In this document: in pieces, positions 13,201 to 24,464 of the stretch
Numbering within the stretch: position 1 is the stretch's first letter
Layout of the letters: every line of letters starts with the position of its first letter
NCBI GenBank assembly: GCA_033239525.1
Contig: BSYO01000010.1
Coordinates: 14,290,042-14,354,041, forward strand
Length of the DNA stretch: 64,000 nucleotides
Direction: 5' to 3'
Origin: Nepenthes gracilis
Taxonomy: Eukaryota > Streptophyta > Magnoliopsida > Caryophyllales > Nepenthaceae
Notes under the pieces: generated by a model
The model's database searches: none
Told to the model about the DNA's origin: nothing
What the model saw: the letters and a program-made list of their open reading frames with translations, nothing else
Translations under genes and position numbers: made by a program

Positions 13201-15385
13201 ATGCTTGTCACCAGGCTCACTCACCAATGGGAAGGAGGTGTGGTTTTGCCATCTCCTCTTTGTGAGGGTGACTTACAAAACTTGATATATGTCTGTGTCT
13301 CTTAAGACGTTTTCTAGGTTAATGATTAATTTGGGAAAATCCAATATAATTTGTATGGGCAATGTTCAAACTGGTGATAGGTTCTTTGTTCTATTTTAGG
13401 GTGCTGAAAAAGTAATTTTCCCTGTCATATTTAGGTTTACTCCTATGAGCAATGCATAAGGATGTGTGCTTGTGAGACTCGATTTGTTGCAAAATTTGAG
13501 AAGAAACTGGCTGCATGGAAAATGAGATATTTGTCTTTTTTTCTTTATAAGAAACTCACTCTCATCAAGAACAGTTTGCTCTAGTAACTTTCTCTCCCCC
13601 GGCCTCCCCTCCCTTCCTTCTGTTGTAAAGTTTGAGAATCTTATAAAGAATTTATTTTGGAGTGCATATAGTGACTCGGGTTTCATTTTGTAAGATCACA
13701 TATCCTGAAGCAGCGCATGCATTCAAGTGGTTTGGGCATTAAGGACTAATGATGCTCGTTTAGGCAAGTGGGCTTTAAGGTTTGTTTTGGAAAAAAGGTC
13801 ACTTTGGAGAAGGGTTATTGGTGCTATATATGGCACGTATCCTTTGTACTGGGTTCATTCTCCTTCCAGGAAGGGCTAAGGAGTTCAGGTTATATAGAGA
13901 GAGAAGATTGAACCTGGATTCAGACAACATATTTTGCTCAGGATTGGTTGGGAAAGGGCTGTAGCCTGTAAGGTTTTGGATTGACCTGGATTGAGAAGGT
14001 TACCTTGAAGGACAAAATCAGTGCTCTATATAATTTTGCCATCAATTCAGTTGATTTGGTTTCTGATTATGGTTAGTTGGAGAATAATATCCAGATGATG
14101 TCCCGGTTTTGTTTGCTAGGGACAACAATAACAATTACAAAGCCTGAGTTACATTAAGTGGAGTTGGCTAAGTAGTTAAAATATTCTTAACTTTTAAAAA
14201 TTTTTCCAATTTTGATTTCTCAACTTTTAGTTTTCCCAATTATATTGTCAACTTTTTTGTAGTACCAGTTTTATTCTATTTTTCATAAGAGAAATCATAA
14301 TATGTTCCAACACCTTTGTTCTTATTATTGCCATATGGTTGTTGCCAAGTTTTTCTTGCTATTGTTCGGCTGATTTTTTTTTTTTTTCAATTGAGTTGGG
14401 GATTTCATCCTTCCAACATTCAGGTTATTGGATTTCATGGACACTCCTTTTTCCTTCATACATAAAGCTCCCTTTTTTCAGATGGATATGAAAAGTAAAG
14501 AAGAAATGAATGTCTTTGGGGCATTAATCCTATGTAGGGATAATCCATATATTCCATCAACAGATGATGGTTGAAAGGATAAAAACCGTTCAGCCCAGAA
14601 AAGAGAAATTGATAAAGTCCTTGCATGCAAGGGCTGGTTGCTGCCTAGATTGTGAAAAGCCCATTTGTTTTCTTTCGGACCAAATAAACCACAAAATGGT
14701 GGCTGGAATTTCAGTCCAGACATTATGTACCCTTTATATTGGGGTCAGGTGCCATGGGCATCCAAATTAATGAAACTTGGTACGAATTTTTATATATGAG
14801 TTTATTTTTGGAGTTTTGTGTTTGTATGCCCAGCTTGCCCTACTGCATTGTCTAGCTAACTGAAAGATTGGCTTTCTTCTTTTCCATCATTTCAACTTGT
14901 GATAGGGAATTGATGTTTGATTGATTCGGAGTGTTCCAAGGGTCATGCATGCCAATGGATGCAAAGTTTCATGGTTTCTCTACTTGCAAGCATGCCATCA
15001 AAATTAACCTGAACCTTTTGTCTTTAATTTCATGGAAAACATTTACCCAATGCTCACATTTCCAAGCAGATCTGAAGTAGTTGTATTTTTTTTTTTTTGT
15101 TTATCCTTGTTGTGCCAGTTCATATGCATCAACATCTTTCTTTTTCTATGACGAACCTTTTTGAATGTTTGAAAGTAAATCTGGCAACACCTACGTAGAT
15201 GTATAATTGCAATATCCAACAACATGAGAGTTCTCTTTATTGAATTTTCTCATTGAGAGTTTAAAGGGTATCATAACCTTTGTACCACAGATGAGCTTTC
15301 CGACCAGAAGATTGAAGTACAACAGACAGAAGAAGGGTTTCGAGGGACACTTCTGACGTCAAAAACTTCGTCACAGGTGTCTTAA
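233..15385 (+). CDS. UBP26: Ubiquitin-specific protease UBP26-like (histone H2B deubiquitinase), 5' end missing
   Basis: Ten exons join in frame: 233-975, 1754-1862, 5199-5380, 5711-5995, 6095-6302, 6558-6629, 6824-7048, 8288-8551, 11267-11408, 15291-15385 (TAA at 15383). I derived them from GT..AG sites and frame continuity. They give about 774 residues; plant UBP26 proteins are about 1,050, so roughly 300 N-terminal residues with the Cys box lie upstream. The first exon holds the USP His box (SGHYVAHI, then [10 protein letters not shown]). DUSP-type domains follow ([32 protein letters not shown]), then a Cys-rich stretch and a C-terminal ubiquitin-like domain ([16 protein letters not shown], exons 8-9), ending [12 protein letters not shown]. 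In Arabidopsis the family removes ubiquitin from H2B in the nucleus and acts in heterochromatic silencing and seed development; that role is family knowledge. The 3' acceptor at 8288 was chosen because an in-frame stop lies at 8261. Confidence 0.95.
976..1753 (+). other. UBP26 intron without other features
   Basis: It opens GTAAGA and closes TTTCAG. It is AT-rich with no repeat, gene or RNA that I can recognise. Short open frames on the minus strand here have no family resemblance. Confidence 0.7.
1863..5198 (+). other. Large UBP26 intron (3.3 kb) with repeats
   Basis: The intron opens GTAGTG and closes ACACAG. It contains two nearly identical ~27-bp units with the core ATCCCTTGTAATTTCAA (2308-2352). 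It also has two similar segments ending in a GATGTGG-rich motif (about 3305-3350 and 3630-3680) and a tandem duplication at 3897-4616, listed separately. No coding sequence is recognised. Confidence 0.6.
3897..4616. repeat. Tandem duplication, two ~358-bp copies
   Basis: The segment beginning at the G-run before CTCCATCTGC (CTCC at 3907) recurs almost unchanged with CTCC at 4265, an offset of 358 bp. The copies differ by scattered substitutions and a short insertion near the end of the second copy (around 4570-4585). Neither copy resembles a known element. A G-rich run sits at the junction. Confidence 0.9.
7049..8287 (+). other. UBP26 intron with AT-rich repeat DNA
   Basis: It opens GTAATC and closes TTCCAAG. 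The middle (about 7280-7560 and 7800-7960) is dense in GATAT/ATATC and TATCGG words, typical of decayed AT-rich plant repeats. A (TA)n run lies at 7718-7745. No coding sequence is recognised. Confidence 0.5.
7718..7745. repeat. (TA)n microsatellite
   Basis: Fourteen uninterrupted TA units inside a UBP26 intron. Confidence 0.95.
8552..11266 (+). other. UBP26 intron (2.7 kb)
   Basis: It opens GTAAGT and closes TCTGCAG. It is AT-rich and carries a (TA)n run at 10182-10210. I see no coding region, RNA gene or clear transposon. A block near 10960-11140 is less AT-rich but matches nothing I know. Confidence 0.6.
10182..10210. repeat. (TA)n microsatellite
   Basis: About fourteen TA units within an intron. 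Confidence 0.95.
11738..11816. mobile_element. Short foldback/MITE-like element
   Basis: The left arm begins near GCATGTTTGATGGGAGGGTA and the right arm ends with ACCAAACATGG. The reverse complement of the right arm matches the left over about 30 bases with a few mismatches, around a short loop. A TGTTTGG-type end is common among plant MITEs. No clear target duplication was found. Confidence 0.5.
13735..13985 (+). mobile_element. LINE (L1-type) pol C-terminal fossil
   Basis: From about 13758 one frame reads [20 protein letters not shown] followed by GAIYG. This matches the start of the zinc-binding domain after reverse transcriptase in plant L1 LINEs, whose usual form is LGKWLWRF...LWRRVI..KYG. 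The frame breaks afterwards and no endonuclease or RT core is visible, so this is a small remnant in an intron. The resemblance is from memory of the family. Confidence 0.55.
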
Positions 15386-17089
15386 GGAGCTTTTGCAGTT
15401 TGATGTAACGTCTACCTCATACCACATCATAGTACTTGGAGCAGTTCAAGCTTTGATCGATCTCTTCTTTTTGGTGAGAGAATGTCACCTTGTCCAACTT
15501 GATTTGTTGTTTGCTGTTTGAAATGTATCACTACTATGGTGTCATGGACATTTGATCTCAAATAACCAGCTGCTTGCTTATTTGTTAGTTCCTTGCAATG
15601 CCATTTCTTAATCGGAGTCTATAGAAATCTAAATTTTATGGTGATTGTTAACATCACACATTGTTCCCATCCTATTAACAAGTAATAAACCAAGCAAAGA
15701 TAAACTAGGCCTTTTTCTAGTTTTTAGGTAACATAGATTCTTCACCTCTATTTATTGATGTTGTATGACCCGTCCTCTAATAAAACCATATGCACAAAAT
15801 TGATGGTTTCTGTCAAACTCATCTGGGGTGTTCTTCTATTCTATAATGAGTTTCTTCCAAGAAACTACCATAAACACTGTCTCTCACATTTTTCCTTTTG
15901 TTTTTTTTGATATGTTGGTGTTTAACTGCCCAATACTATACTACTACATGCAACACTATCTTCTTGTATGACAGGCTTAATAGCTACATAACCTTGTAAT
16001 ACTCTCTTTTAAGCTTGAGTGGTATTCTCCAGTAACACAATATCTTTGAAGTACTTCCACACTTCATTAAGCTTAATTTTATTCAACTATTGATATCCTC
16101 ATTGACCACCCTTTCTTTCTAAAACCATTGATTGATCCAAGATATTTGAAATAATTCCTTTGGTTCACTCTTAGTCCCTATTCTCACATCCTTAACATCT
16201 ACTTCTCTGTTGTAGATAATGAATAGACGGGTTTAGTATAGAACAATATTTTTCTTCCTGTTAAGTATGGAACAATCTACACAGCAGTCTTCTAGAGTGA
16301 AAAGAATGTCCTCTCATTTAACGTGGGGAATGGAAGTTTATTTACCCTTTTGAGATTGTTATGACATGAATAATCCATATCACACCATGGTAGAATCGGA
16401 TCGGAAGGAGTGAGATGAAGGAGAACAGAAGAGATGAGAGTAATGATTCTTGTTTAATTTGTGATTTCTGGGTAGTTTGGCTTTGGCATCATTTGCAACG
16501 GAAATATGGTGAAATTCAATTGAAATTGAGTCATCACAGTGTTGGATTTCAACTGTTCATTTTTTGAGTAAAAATGAACGGTGACTATTTTGTCAGTTTT
16601 CTAATTGCTGAATCGTCTGGTTCTTGTCCTGAAGCTTGAGCCTGAGGTGTCCATCCATTGCTTTGTATCACAACATTAAGTCTTACTAGGGTCTTATCTC
16701 TTATTCTCTCTCATACTATGAGAATTTAATTCTGGTAATTTAGACAGCTAATATTATAATACTATATTAAAACATATTAGGCTCATCTTATAATACTAAC
16801 CATCCAAATTTTCATAATAATCATCACCGTTGGGAGACTTTTAACAACTTTGCATAACATTGGCCTTGGGTCAATAGATACGTGTCCTTAACTAACAAAT
16901 ACGGTTTAACTCTATTCCTCCTCAAAGTTATATGCTAAAGCCATGAGTAGTTACTTGATTGACTCGGTTATTGTGCCTTTTGATCAACCTTCTCCTAAGA
17001 TCGTCTGTTGGCTCAGGTCTTCTCGCTCCATCTATCCTGAAAGAATGCAAGTGGTGTTAGGGGTATACCCTCGGTTGATAGGTTGTCTT

Positions 17090-17139
17090 ATTTATCTATC
17101 TATACCGGTAGACTCATATAAAAATAGATAGATAAATAG
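17090..17139. repeat. Hairpin with perfect 15-bp stem
   Basis: The arm TATTTATCTATCTAT (17090-17104) is exactly complementary to 17125-17139, with a 20-base loop. The arms are GATA-type simple repeats, so it may be a microsatellite inversion. Confidence 0.8.
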
Positions 17140-17473
17140 GTATCATGAATGTATTCTAAAGGTGTTCCCTAATCATTTCTATGAAGAAGCCAGCATAGGA
17201 CTGGGTACGAGACTAGAACCTGTCATTTTGAGATGGGAAACCAGTAAATAGGATTAAGTTCTCAGAAAACTTGAACATATTAAGACTTGAAGGCTTTACT
17301 TTGTTGCCGTCGTCCTTTGTGTCCTTCATTACTGTCTTGCATTCCTTGCTGCAAGTAACACGCTTCATGATAAAACTGACCTGGCAAAGTATTTTTGTTT
17401 GCTTTGGTGTAAGCAGTGGGACAGTTTGTGCATGCGCTCTCTCCCTCTCTCTCGGCCGAGATAGGCAGAAACG

Positions 17474-17496
17474 TGCTGCTGCTGCTGCTGCTGCTG
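17474..17496. repeat. (GCT)n trinucleotide run
   Basis: Nearly eight GCT units in a less AT-rich patch (about 17280-17630). It creates polyalanine-like open frames on both strands, with no recognisable protein on either. Confidence 0.9.
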
Positions 17497-18554
17497 TAAC
17501 GTTAGATTTTGGGGAACCCATTTTGTATGTTTTGGGGGGTCCCCTTTCTTTCATGTACTCCTTCGATGTGGAAGACATTGATTTTTGTTCTGTTTGTTCC
17601 TCCACGTTTGATCATGGAATACTGTAGTAGTATACACATGTATATTTAGTCTCTCTGATATCATCTTTCTCTTGGTTTTACCTCTGGTTATAATTATTTT
17701 TATCTGAAAATTTCAACTAAATACTGTAATATTTATCTTGAAAGAGACGCTTGATGCAATTGTTTGAATTGTCGTCCTCTGGTATATGTTTATGAGTTCA
17801 AATTATAAAAATAATGTTTTATAAAATATGAGATAAAATCGTCCATAATAAATTAAAAATGATCTATCAAAATAGAAATTCTATTTCTTCCGAGTAATGC
17901 TTTGGATCCTTAATTTGTGTTCAATCATATTAGATTTGATTGTATCTAATAGATCTAGATTAGTTAGACCTTTTAAGATTTTGAGTATAACTAAAGTTTT
18001 ATGTATCATATTATTTTTATTTAAATGGAATAAGAGCATAGTAAATGTTTTATTTCATCTAAAGGGTACTTTTTTGAACGAGGCTTGTTACTATTCTTGC
18101 CACCAGGGCTCTTTTTAATTATTTTAAAGGTTCAAATCGATTGATAAAAATAACTTATGAAGATTTATTTTGTGTTTTAGCGATTTATTTTAGTTTTTAT
18201 TATTTATATATCAATTACTAATTAATCTAAACATTAAAAAAAAAAAAAAGATTTTAGTAGTAAGTCTTATTTGGAATCTTTAATTTTGAATAATATTGAG
18301 AAGCACTGATATACTTTTATGGTATGTTTGGCTAATAAAATATTTAAAATAAAAATAAAATAGTAATTTGTAGGAAATATAATAGGATGAAAATAGAGTT
18401 GAGAAATTTTATTTTTATATTTAATTATTAGAATAAAATAAATTAAAAATTAATATTTTAATATTTAGTTTGTAAAATAGTATAATGAATAAGATGATAA
18501 TTTATAATAATACTTTTTTGTCCATATTCAAGAACAAAGATATTATATATATAT

Positions 18555-18944
18555 TGATGGGTATTATTCGAATAACTAAATATAACTTCTACGGTTCGTT
18601 TTTTAGAGAAACGTCTATAACCAACCTAGGAGGTTGAAACCGGAGAAAAAGTTGGGAAGTTTAATAAATGAAAAAAACTAAAAGTTATCCTATCCTAAGT
18701 TATATTTTTTTCGATAAGTTACAAACCGAAAAGGAAGCCCTATAAAGGGGGTAATCTCCGAGGAATGGGACTTCTTTTCGGTCCTAAAAATCTCTCTCTC
18801 TCTCTCAAAATTACTATCTAAAAGAAAATATATCTTTCCATTTTTACTCTCAAAAGAGGTTGATTGAATCTGATAGATCTTGATTTTTGTGTTATAGACT
18901 CCACCACCTTTATCTCCGCTCTAACTCCTACTGCATCCGCAACA
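18555..18944 (+). repeat. 5' LTR of Tat-like gypsy element
   Basis: 390 bp, TGATGG...GCAACA. A TATA box (TATAAAG, 18741-18747) fits U3 promoter placement. It shares with the 3' LTR the blocks GGTAATC-TCC..GGAATG and AAAATATATCTTTCCATTTT. Confidence 0.85.
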
Positions 18945-18964
18945 TTGGCGTCGTCATGTGGGAA
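18945..18964 (+). other. Primer binding site of Tat-like element
   Basis: It directly follows the 5' LTR. It is a TGGCGCC-type PBS seen in Tat/Athila gypsy elements, with some mutations. Confidence 0.6.
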
Positions 18965-19529
18965 TCGAAAAAGTTTGATTTACCAAAAATATATATAATA
19001 TATATAATGGTTAATACCCGAACGCATCAAAGTGCTCGGTAAAGATAAGTGCTCTTAGATAAGTGCTCCATTAGATTTCCTTTAAGAAAAAATCAACATA
19101 ATCAACTCATACAAGTGAACGCTCAGATTGATTCAAGAAATTCAATCATTAGGACGTCAATGCCCATTCTTCGTGTATTCCCGAGTCAATGGAAAATAGG
19201 CGGATAAGAAAAAATCAACTGTATCTCCAAGAAAATATTTTCAAGAGAAAGGGCGAAGGCGATCTTGATTAGAGGCCGGTAGATCCATTTTTGACCAAGA
19301 GGCTTCCTCCAACTTTGCCTTTGGAAAAAATAAACAACCGCACCGATCCGAAGCTAGGCATTGAGAGTTTATCTCAATGCCAAAATGTCCAACATCATCA
19401 ATCCGAAGCTCCCGAGGAATTGAGAACTTATCTCAATGCCAAAAACGCTCAAACATCTCCGATCCAAGCTCTTTATCTCAATACCAAAAAAATTTTAAAA
19501 GAAAAAAATTAGAAAAGATGTGGGATTAT

Positions 19530-19800
19530 CTTTTCGGAGAAAAATCAGATCTAAGGAGGTCCCCATTCATCGTACCCCGAAAATGCATGAAGACACATAT
19601 GACTAAAATGCTGGATCATTTGGATCACTTACTAAGTTTTCAAGGCTTAGATGAAATGATAATGTCAATGCTTCCTTTGACTTTGAAAGGGGATGCAAGA
19701 ATCTAGTTTTATGCCATTTCAGTCCTTCCAAGAATTAGCAAATAATTTTCTTTCCCAATTTAAGTCAAAGAATAGAAAAATAGCCCTAAAACAGGTCCAA
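19530..19800 (+). pseudogene. Gypsy gag remnant
   Basis: One frame carries a retrotransposon gag signature: a DHL..FLLSFQG-like stretch, then LPLTLKGDARI, a stop where Trp-Phe is expected, and FQELANNFLSQF. This is the Tat gag (retrotrans_gag) order. The stop after DARI and the missing zinc knuckle show decay. Confidence 0.6.
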
Positions 19801-20479
19801 ATGAAAACTTTCCTAAAGATTCACTAAAAAGTAAAATTAAACACTTTTATTGCAAATACGGAGCCATGAGAGTTTTTTAAACATTTGCCCATACGAATCC
19901 ACAAATTTTTAGAGAAGTGAAAGTTGGAATATGGTGAATCCTTCTTATCAAGGATCACCAAAAGAAGAAGGAACGAAGATGAAAGATTCCATCCAAAGGA
20001 GCCTGCAAGGAAGTTCAAGAACGAAACACGAAAATATTGAGACCTTTGATCCTACCCAAATGATTCAAGAACAAATATCCTGATGCAAATACGGGAGGAA
20101 GAATTCTTCATGGTAAAGTGGAGATCAAAGCAAGTTTTGCCACTACCATCGCTCATATGGAACTCGAGGAATGTTGGACTCCGCATAAAGTCTCGATCGG
20201 AAAAAGGACATCTCAAAAATTCTTAAAAAAACCAGGAGGATAACTTGAAAAAATCGAAGAAGAGGAGACGGAGCAACCCACAATTGAAAAGCCGTGTGGT
20301 GGCCGGAGTGGTAAATATGATAAACCACGGACCAGCCAAAGCTCATGGATGTCATCCAATGATAAAAAGCGGAAGTTTGAAAGTGATGATATAATTAGTT
20401 TTAGTAAGGAGGATATGGATCATGTAAGGACACCACACTTAGATCCATTGGTTGTATATTTAGTTTCGATTAATGTGGA

Positions 20480-22770
20480 TTACGGATGAAACGAATATTT
20501 ATCGATAATGAAAGTTCAAGCAATTTAAATACTTTTATTAAATTTGGTTTGAAAATTAATCAACTCCTGGCCGGTAATATTTTATGGAGTGGGAAATGAA
20601 TAAAAGGAACTATCCATTGGAGGTCACGTTAGGAACCTACCCATTAACTAACTTTCACAGTAGTGGATTTACCTTGATTTATAATGCGATTCTTTTATTT
20701 TTGGACATTAACATCTATTCCTCATTTAAAAAATAAAGTTTCAACATAAATTGTTGGAGAAATATTGGGAGATCAAATTATATAATTTATATTGAGAAAA
20801 ATGTTCAAGATCGGTGCGTGGAAAATTTTGATTATCGAGATGAAAATATTTTAATAAAAAATGTGTACAAATAGGGAAACTATATTTAATAAACATTATT
20901 CCATAGTTTATAAATTAAGTTTGGATCCTACTTAATTGCAATTGAAAAATTTGTTGGATGTCGGTTTCATAAGGAAAGTCCGATTATATTGGCTTTCTAA
21001 TGTGGTTATGGTAAAAGAGTATATTTTACCAATTTGAATAAAGCACGCCTTAATTGATTTATTGGTAGATTCAACTTCCTGGACATGAACTACTCAATTT
21101 TATGGACGCATACTTTAGTTAAACTAAATTAGCATGGGCCCTTTGAAAAGGAACTTAAATTATTCGCGATCAAATATAAAATATATAAAAAGTAAAGTCA
21201 TGGACGATAACATTGTGGATTTGGAAGAGGCTTTGAAGTACTTCAAAACATCGTATGAAATTAAATCCAACCAAATGTGCTTTATAAATTGATTAAAGGC
21301 GGTTGTAGAAATGAGCCCTTTATAAAAATTCAAAATCCAAATCGGAGAAAAGTACCTTTTATTTTTAAAGCTTTAAGAGGAACCAAAGCAAATGGTTTCC
21401 AATAAAAATGCCAATTTTCAAAATTTAAAGGATTATTGCTTGAAAATTAGAGGGAGAGGAGTTATTTTTATATCCGGCGGTTTCGATTTAAGTTCGATTT
21501 TAATCCAAATAAAAATGTTTAAAGACTATACTATGTAAAAATAAATGGTTATACACACGAAAAAATAGCGCTTGTTTATTCAACAAGAAAGCTAAGGCCA
21601 TATTTCCAAGCCCATAAGATAACCGTCCTCCACGATCAACCTCTAAAATTATTATAATGGGCAATCAAACTAGGAGAATTTGATATTGAATACAAACCAA
21701 GGCCATATAAAAGGACATAACTTTTTGAAACTTTTCAACTTAAAAATAATGAAGCAAAAGATCAAAAAATCGCCGGCATTATCCATACGATGTACGGGAG
21801 GCGGATCTTCTATTTTAACTATTTAAACTTGATTTGGCCAAAGGAATGTTCATATATGGTTAATCAAGTTCGAGGAGACTTTAAATAAAAGTATCTTGCT
21901 AGGTAAGAAGTGCATCGACATAAATATTTATAGAACGGAAAACGGAAAGGCAAAATTAGCAAAGGCGAGGACCATAGAGAATTAGTAGTATTCCCGAAGT
22001 ATAATTTCTTATATTCCAAGTATTGAAGAAATCGATCATATATCTTACAAGTCACTAGTAATGAAAATTAATGAATTATTATCTTTCTAATGGAGTAAAA
22101 AATCCGATTAAATGAATAAAGAAAACTTTATCATTAATGGAAAAATGTCTTGTCGTGGGTACTCTGTATTTATTATTTATTTTCAAATTAATTATATTTT
22201 TAATAAGAAATTTAAAATTCCCGTAAAATTATAGTGGTAGGTGGAAGCTTCTCCCTTGGCAAAAATAACCGAACATAATGCAAAATAATTTTTATAAACA
22301 TTGTTTGCGTTTTTTCCCGGACTTATTATTTATAGGGAAGCGCTTCCAATTTTGTTCGGAATTTGAAGATCCGATTAGCACACACCTCTGTTGCCTATCC
22401 ATAATATCTTGGGGCGATAGTTAACAAACCGGACGACTCCTAAAAGCTACCCGGAGAAACAACATTCAATTTATGCTATTTTAATATTTTGATTCTCATT
22501 CAAAACGGCTGGAGAATCTTGATTTATAAGAATCTAAATCAAAGTTGATAATAATAAAAGCGCGACAATTTGATGTGAGAGATTTAGTCTTTGTAGTATA
22601 CAGAGACCGAAAAAATTACAAATAGGAATAAGTTGTCCCCTAATTGGGAAGGTCCGTTTTATTGTTCTCTTTGTATTAATAAATGGTCTCTATAAATTTT
22701 TTAGTGCCGAGAACTTGAAATGCAATGCATTTGAAAAATTCTTATTTTTTCAAGAAGGGCACCCGATAAA
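20480..22770 (+). pseudogene. Gypsy pol remnant (RT, RNase H, integrase)
   Basis: Short readable islands occur in the expected order. An RT thumb motif (MKLNPTKCAL-like) lies near 21250. The RNase H end AIKLGEFDIEYKPRPYKR lies at 21661-21717. A linker near 21855 reads MVNQVRGDF, as before the second RNase H of Tat elements. An integrase C-terminus (KLSPNWEGPF, then WNAMHLKKF-like) lies near 22620-22740. Every island is separated by stops and frameshifts. Confidence 0.6.
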
Positions 22771-24089
22771 TTTTTTCTTTAATAACATTATATAAAATCA
22801 AAAATACATTGATAAATGCTGCAAATAAATTCCTAGCAAAAAAACCCGGCCAGGAAATTTGGATCTAACTTAGGAGCATATAAAATCTAACATTCAAGGT
22901 TGGACTTATTTTTAAATTCACCATGAGTTGTATTGTCACTTCTCGCTAGATCGTGCTCTTGAAATTAGCTTTCGTAACAACTCCGGCTCAATACTAGAGA
23001 TCCGCCCTCTGTAGTAAATCAATTTTAGCATTTGGCAAACAATATTTCTTGTTCAAGTCTGTCAATATTTTATTTTTCAAAATTTCGCCCATCTTCTTGT
23101 TTATACAAGGATCGGTTAGGAGTAAGTAAAAAAAAAGAGAAAGACTCCTCTCGTTTCTTACTTTTTAATAAAGCTGGCTTTTTGAGCCGCACCTCTCATC
23201 TGGATAATTTAGGAGAGTGAACGACCTATTTCGAGGGAGGCCCGGAGCAAAAATAGGAGCGCAAGAAAAAGGCCGGAAAAGGAGCGTAGAAGGCCGAGTA
23301 GGAGTTCTTCATAGTCATTTCAACGACTAAATCAACGGCCAAAAGATATTTCTAAAAGCTCATTGACAGGATTTTCTTCCCCGTGGTTGCTTACAAAGGG
23401 CAGGGATGAATCATTTATCCCTTTAACCTTTCGTAAAATACGCCCCTTATTTCCAACTTTTTCAACTAATTTTGGGAGTAAATAAACGTCCCTTATATTA
23501 TTAGCTCTTATCATCTCGATTAGAGGTTTCACCGATTATTCGGGATTTTACCCCAAGCATTAGGAATACAGGACTAAGGAATAGCGAGGAAAAGAAGCGA
23601 TCTTTCAATTTTTAACCGTAATGATAACCCCACCGATATTTAGTTCACGTTGACAAGGATATCAAATCCCCATTTTGACAAAATTTGAATAAAGCTCTAA
23701 AATTTTGCTAAGAGTTGTACAAAAAAATACCATAGATACCTCACGTTTGCGTGGTATTTTATAAAAAATTGTTTGAAGTTCAATGCGAGAGGAAAATGAA
23801 AACCACTTTTCAAATGCGCTCGTATCACTTGGATATAACTAGTTGGGGAGAATCGCTGGTCTCATTCGGTATCGATGCAAATATGAACTTGGAATCTTAT
23901 ATTGGAAAATAATCTTTTCCATCTCCTCACAATTAGTAAGAACCATCGATTCGACTTTGGACGCCATTGGAATATTTTAACAAACAGGGAAACCACGATA
24001 TATAGGTTCAAAAAAATGATGAAGAGGACATTTTCGGAAAGCATTTGCTACTCAAACGCTGAAAGTTATCGCGATGATGAAAGATACCA

Positions 24090-24400
24090 TCGGTGACGAA
24101 AAGGTGGAGTCAAGTCACCAACCGAGAAAATAAACCCGAGTGACCAAAAAGTAAGGTCAAATCCGTAAATAAAACCCGAGTGACTAAAAAGAGGAGTCAC
24201 CATTTTAAAAAGTTGAGAGTCACCAAATTCGAAAATAAACAGTGAGCGGGAACAAAAATTCGAGTAAATAAACCCCGACATCACCAAATCATAAATAAAC
24301 CCGGATGACCAAAATGGGAGTCACTAAATCCGAGTAAATAAATCGGATTGACCGGAAAAACGGAGTCACCAAATCCGAGCAATGAAAATCGAAAAACCCT
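24090..24400. repeat. Degenerate tandem repeats near the 3' LTR
   Basis: Units of about 35-50 bp with the core GTCACCAAATCCGAGTAAATAAA and variants recur about seven times. They occupy the 3' untranslated part of the Tat-like element. Confidence 0.7.
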
Positions 24401-24428
24401 AAGCGATCAATCCCATCAGAAGACATGC

Positions 24429-24452
24429 TAGAAGTTAAAATTTTAACTTCTA
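24429..24452. repeat. 24-bp perfect palindrome
   Basis: The left half TAGAAGTTAAAA is followed without spacer by its exact reverse complement. It lies 12 bp upstream of the 3' LTR of the Tat-like element. Confidence 0.95.
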
Positions 24453-24464
24453 ATGACAAGCTAG

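Larger units (their letters stand above)
11409..15290 (+). other. Last UBP26 intron (3.9 kb)
   Basis: It opens GTAAGA and closes CCACAG. It holds a short foldback element (11738-11816), a pyrimidine-rich TTC/CCT stretch (about 12970-13150) and a LINE remnant (13735-13985). Near 14160-14280 lie AACTTTT-rich repeats. No gene is seen inside it. Confidence 0.6.
15386..18554. other. UBP26 3' UTR and intergenic DNA
   Basis: The first few hundred bases after the TAA should be 3' UTR. Beyond that the DNA is AT-rich, with a 15-bp-stem hairpin (17090-17139), a (GCT)n run (17474-17496) and increasingly AT-only DNA after 17700. No gene is recognised. Confidence 0.5.

Noticed and set aside
17213..17627. 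130-codon (-) and 118-codon (+) frames around a GCT repeat
   Set aside because: The same repeat opens both frames; no family motif is present. Kept only as a finding about composition.
24089..24400. Possible CRISPR-like array
   Set aside because: Repeats are degenerate, spacers are not distinct, and the context is a plant retrotransposon.
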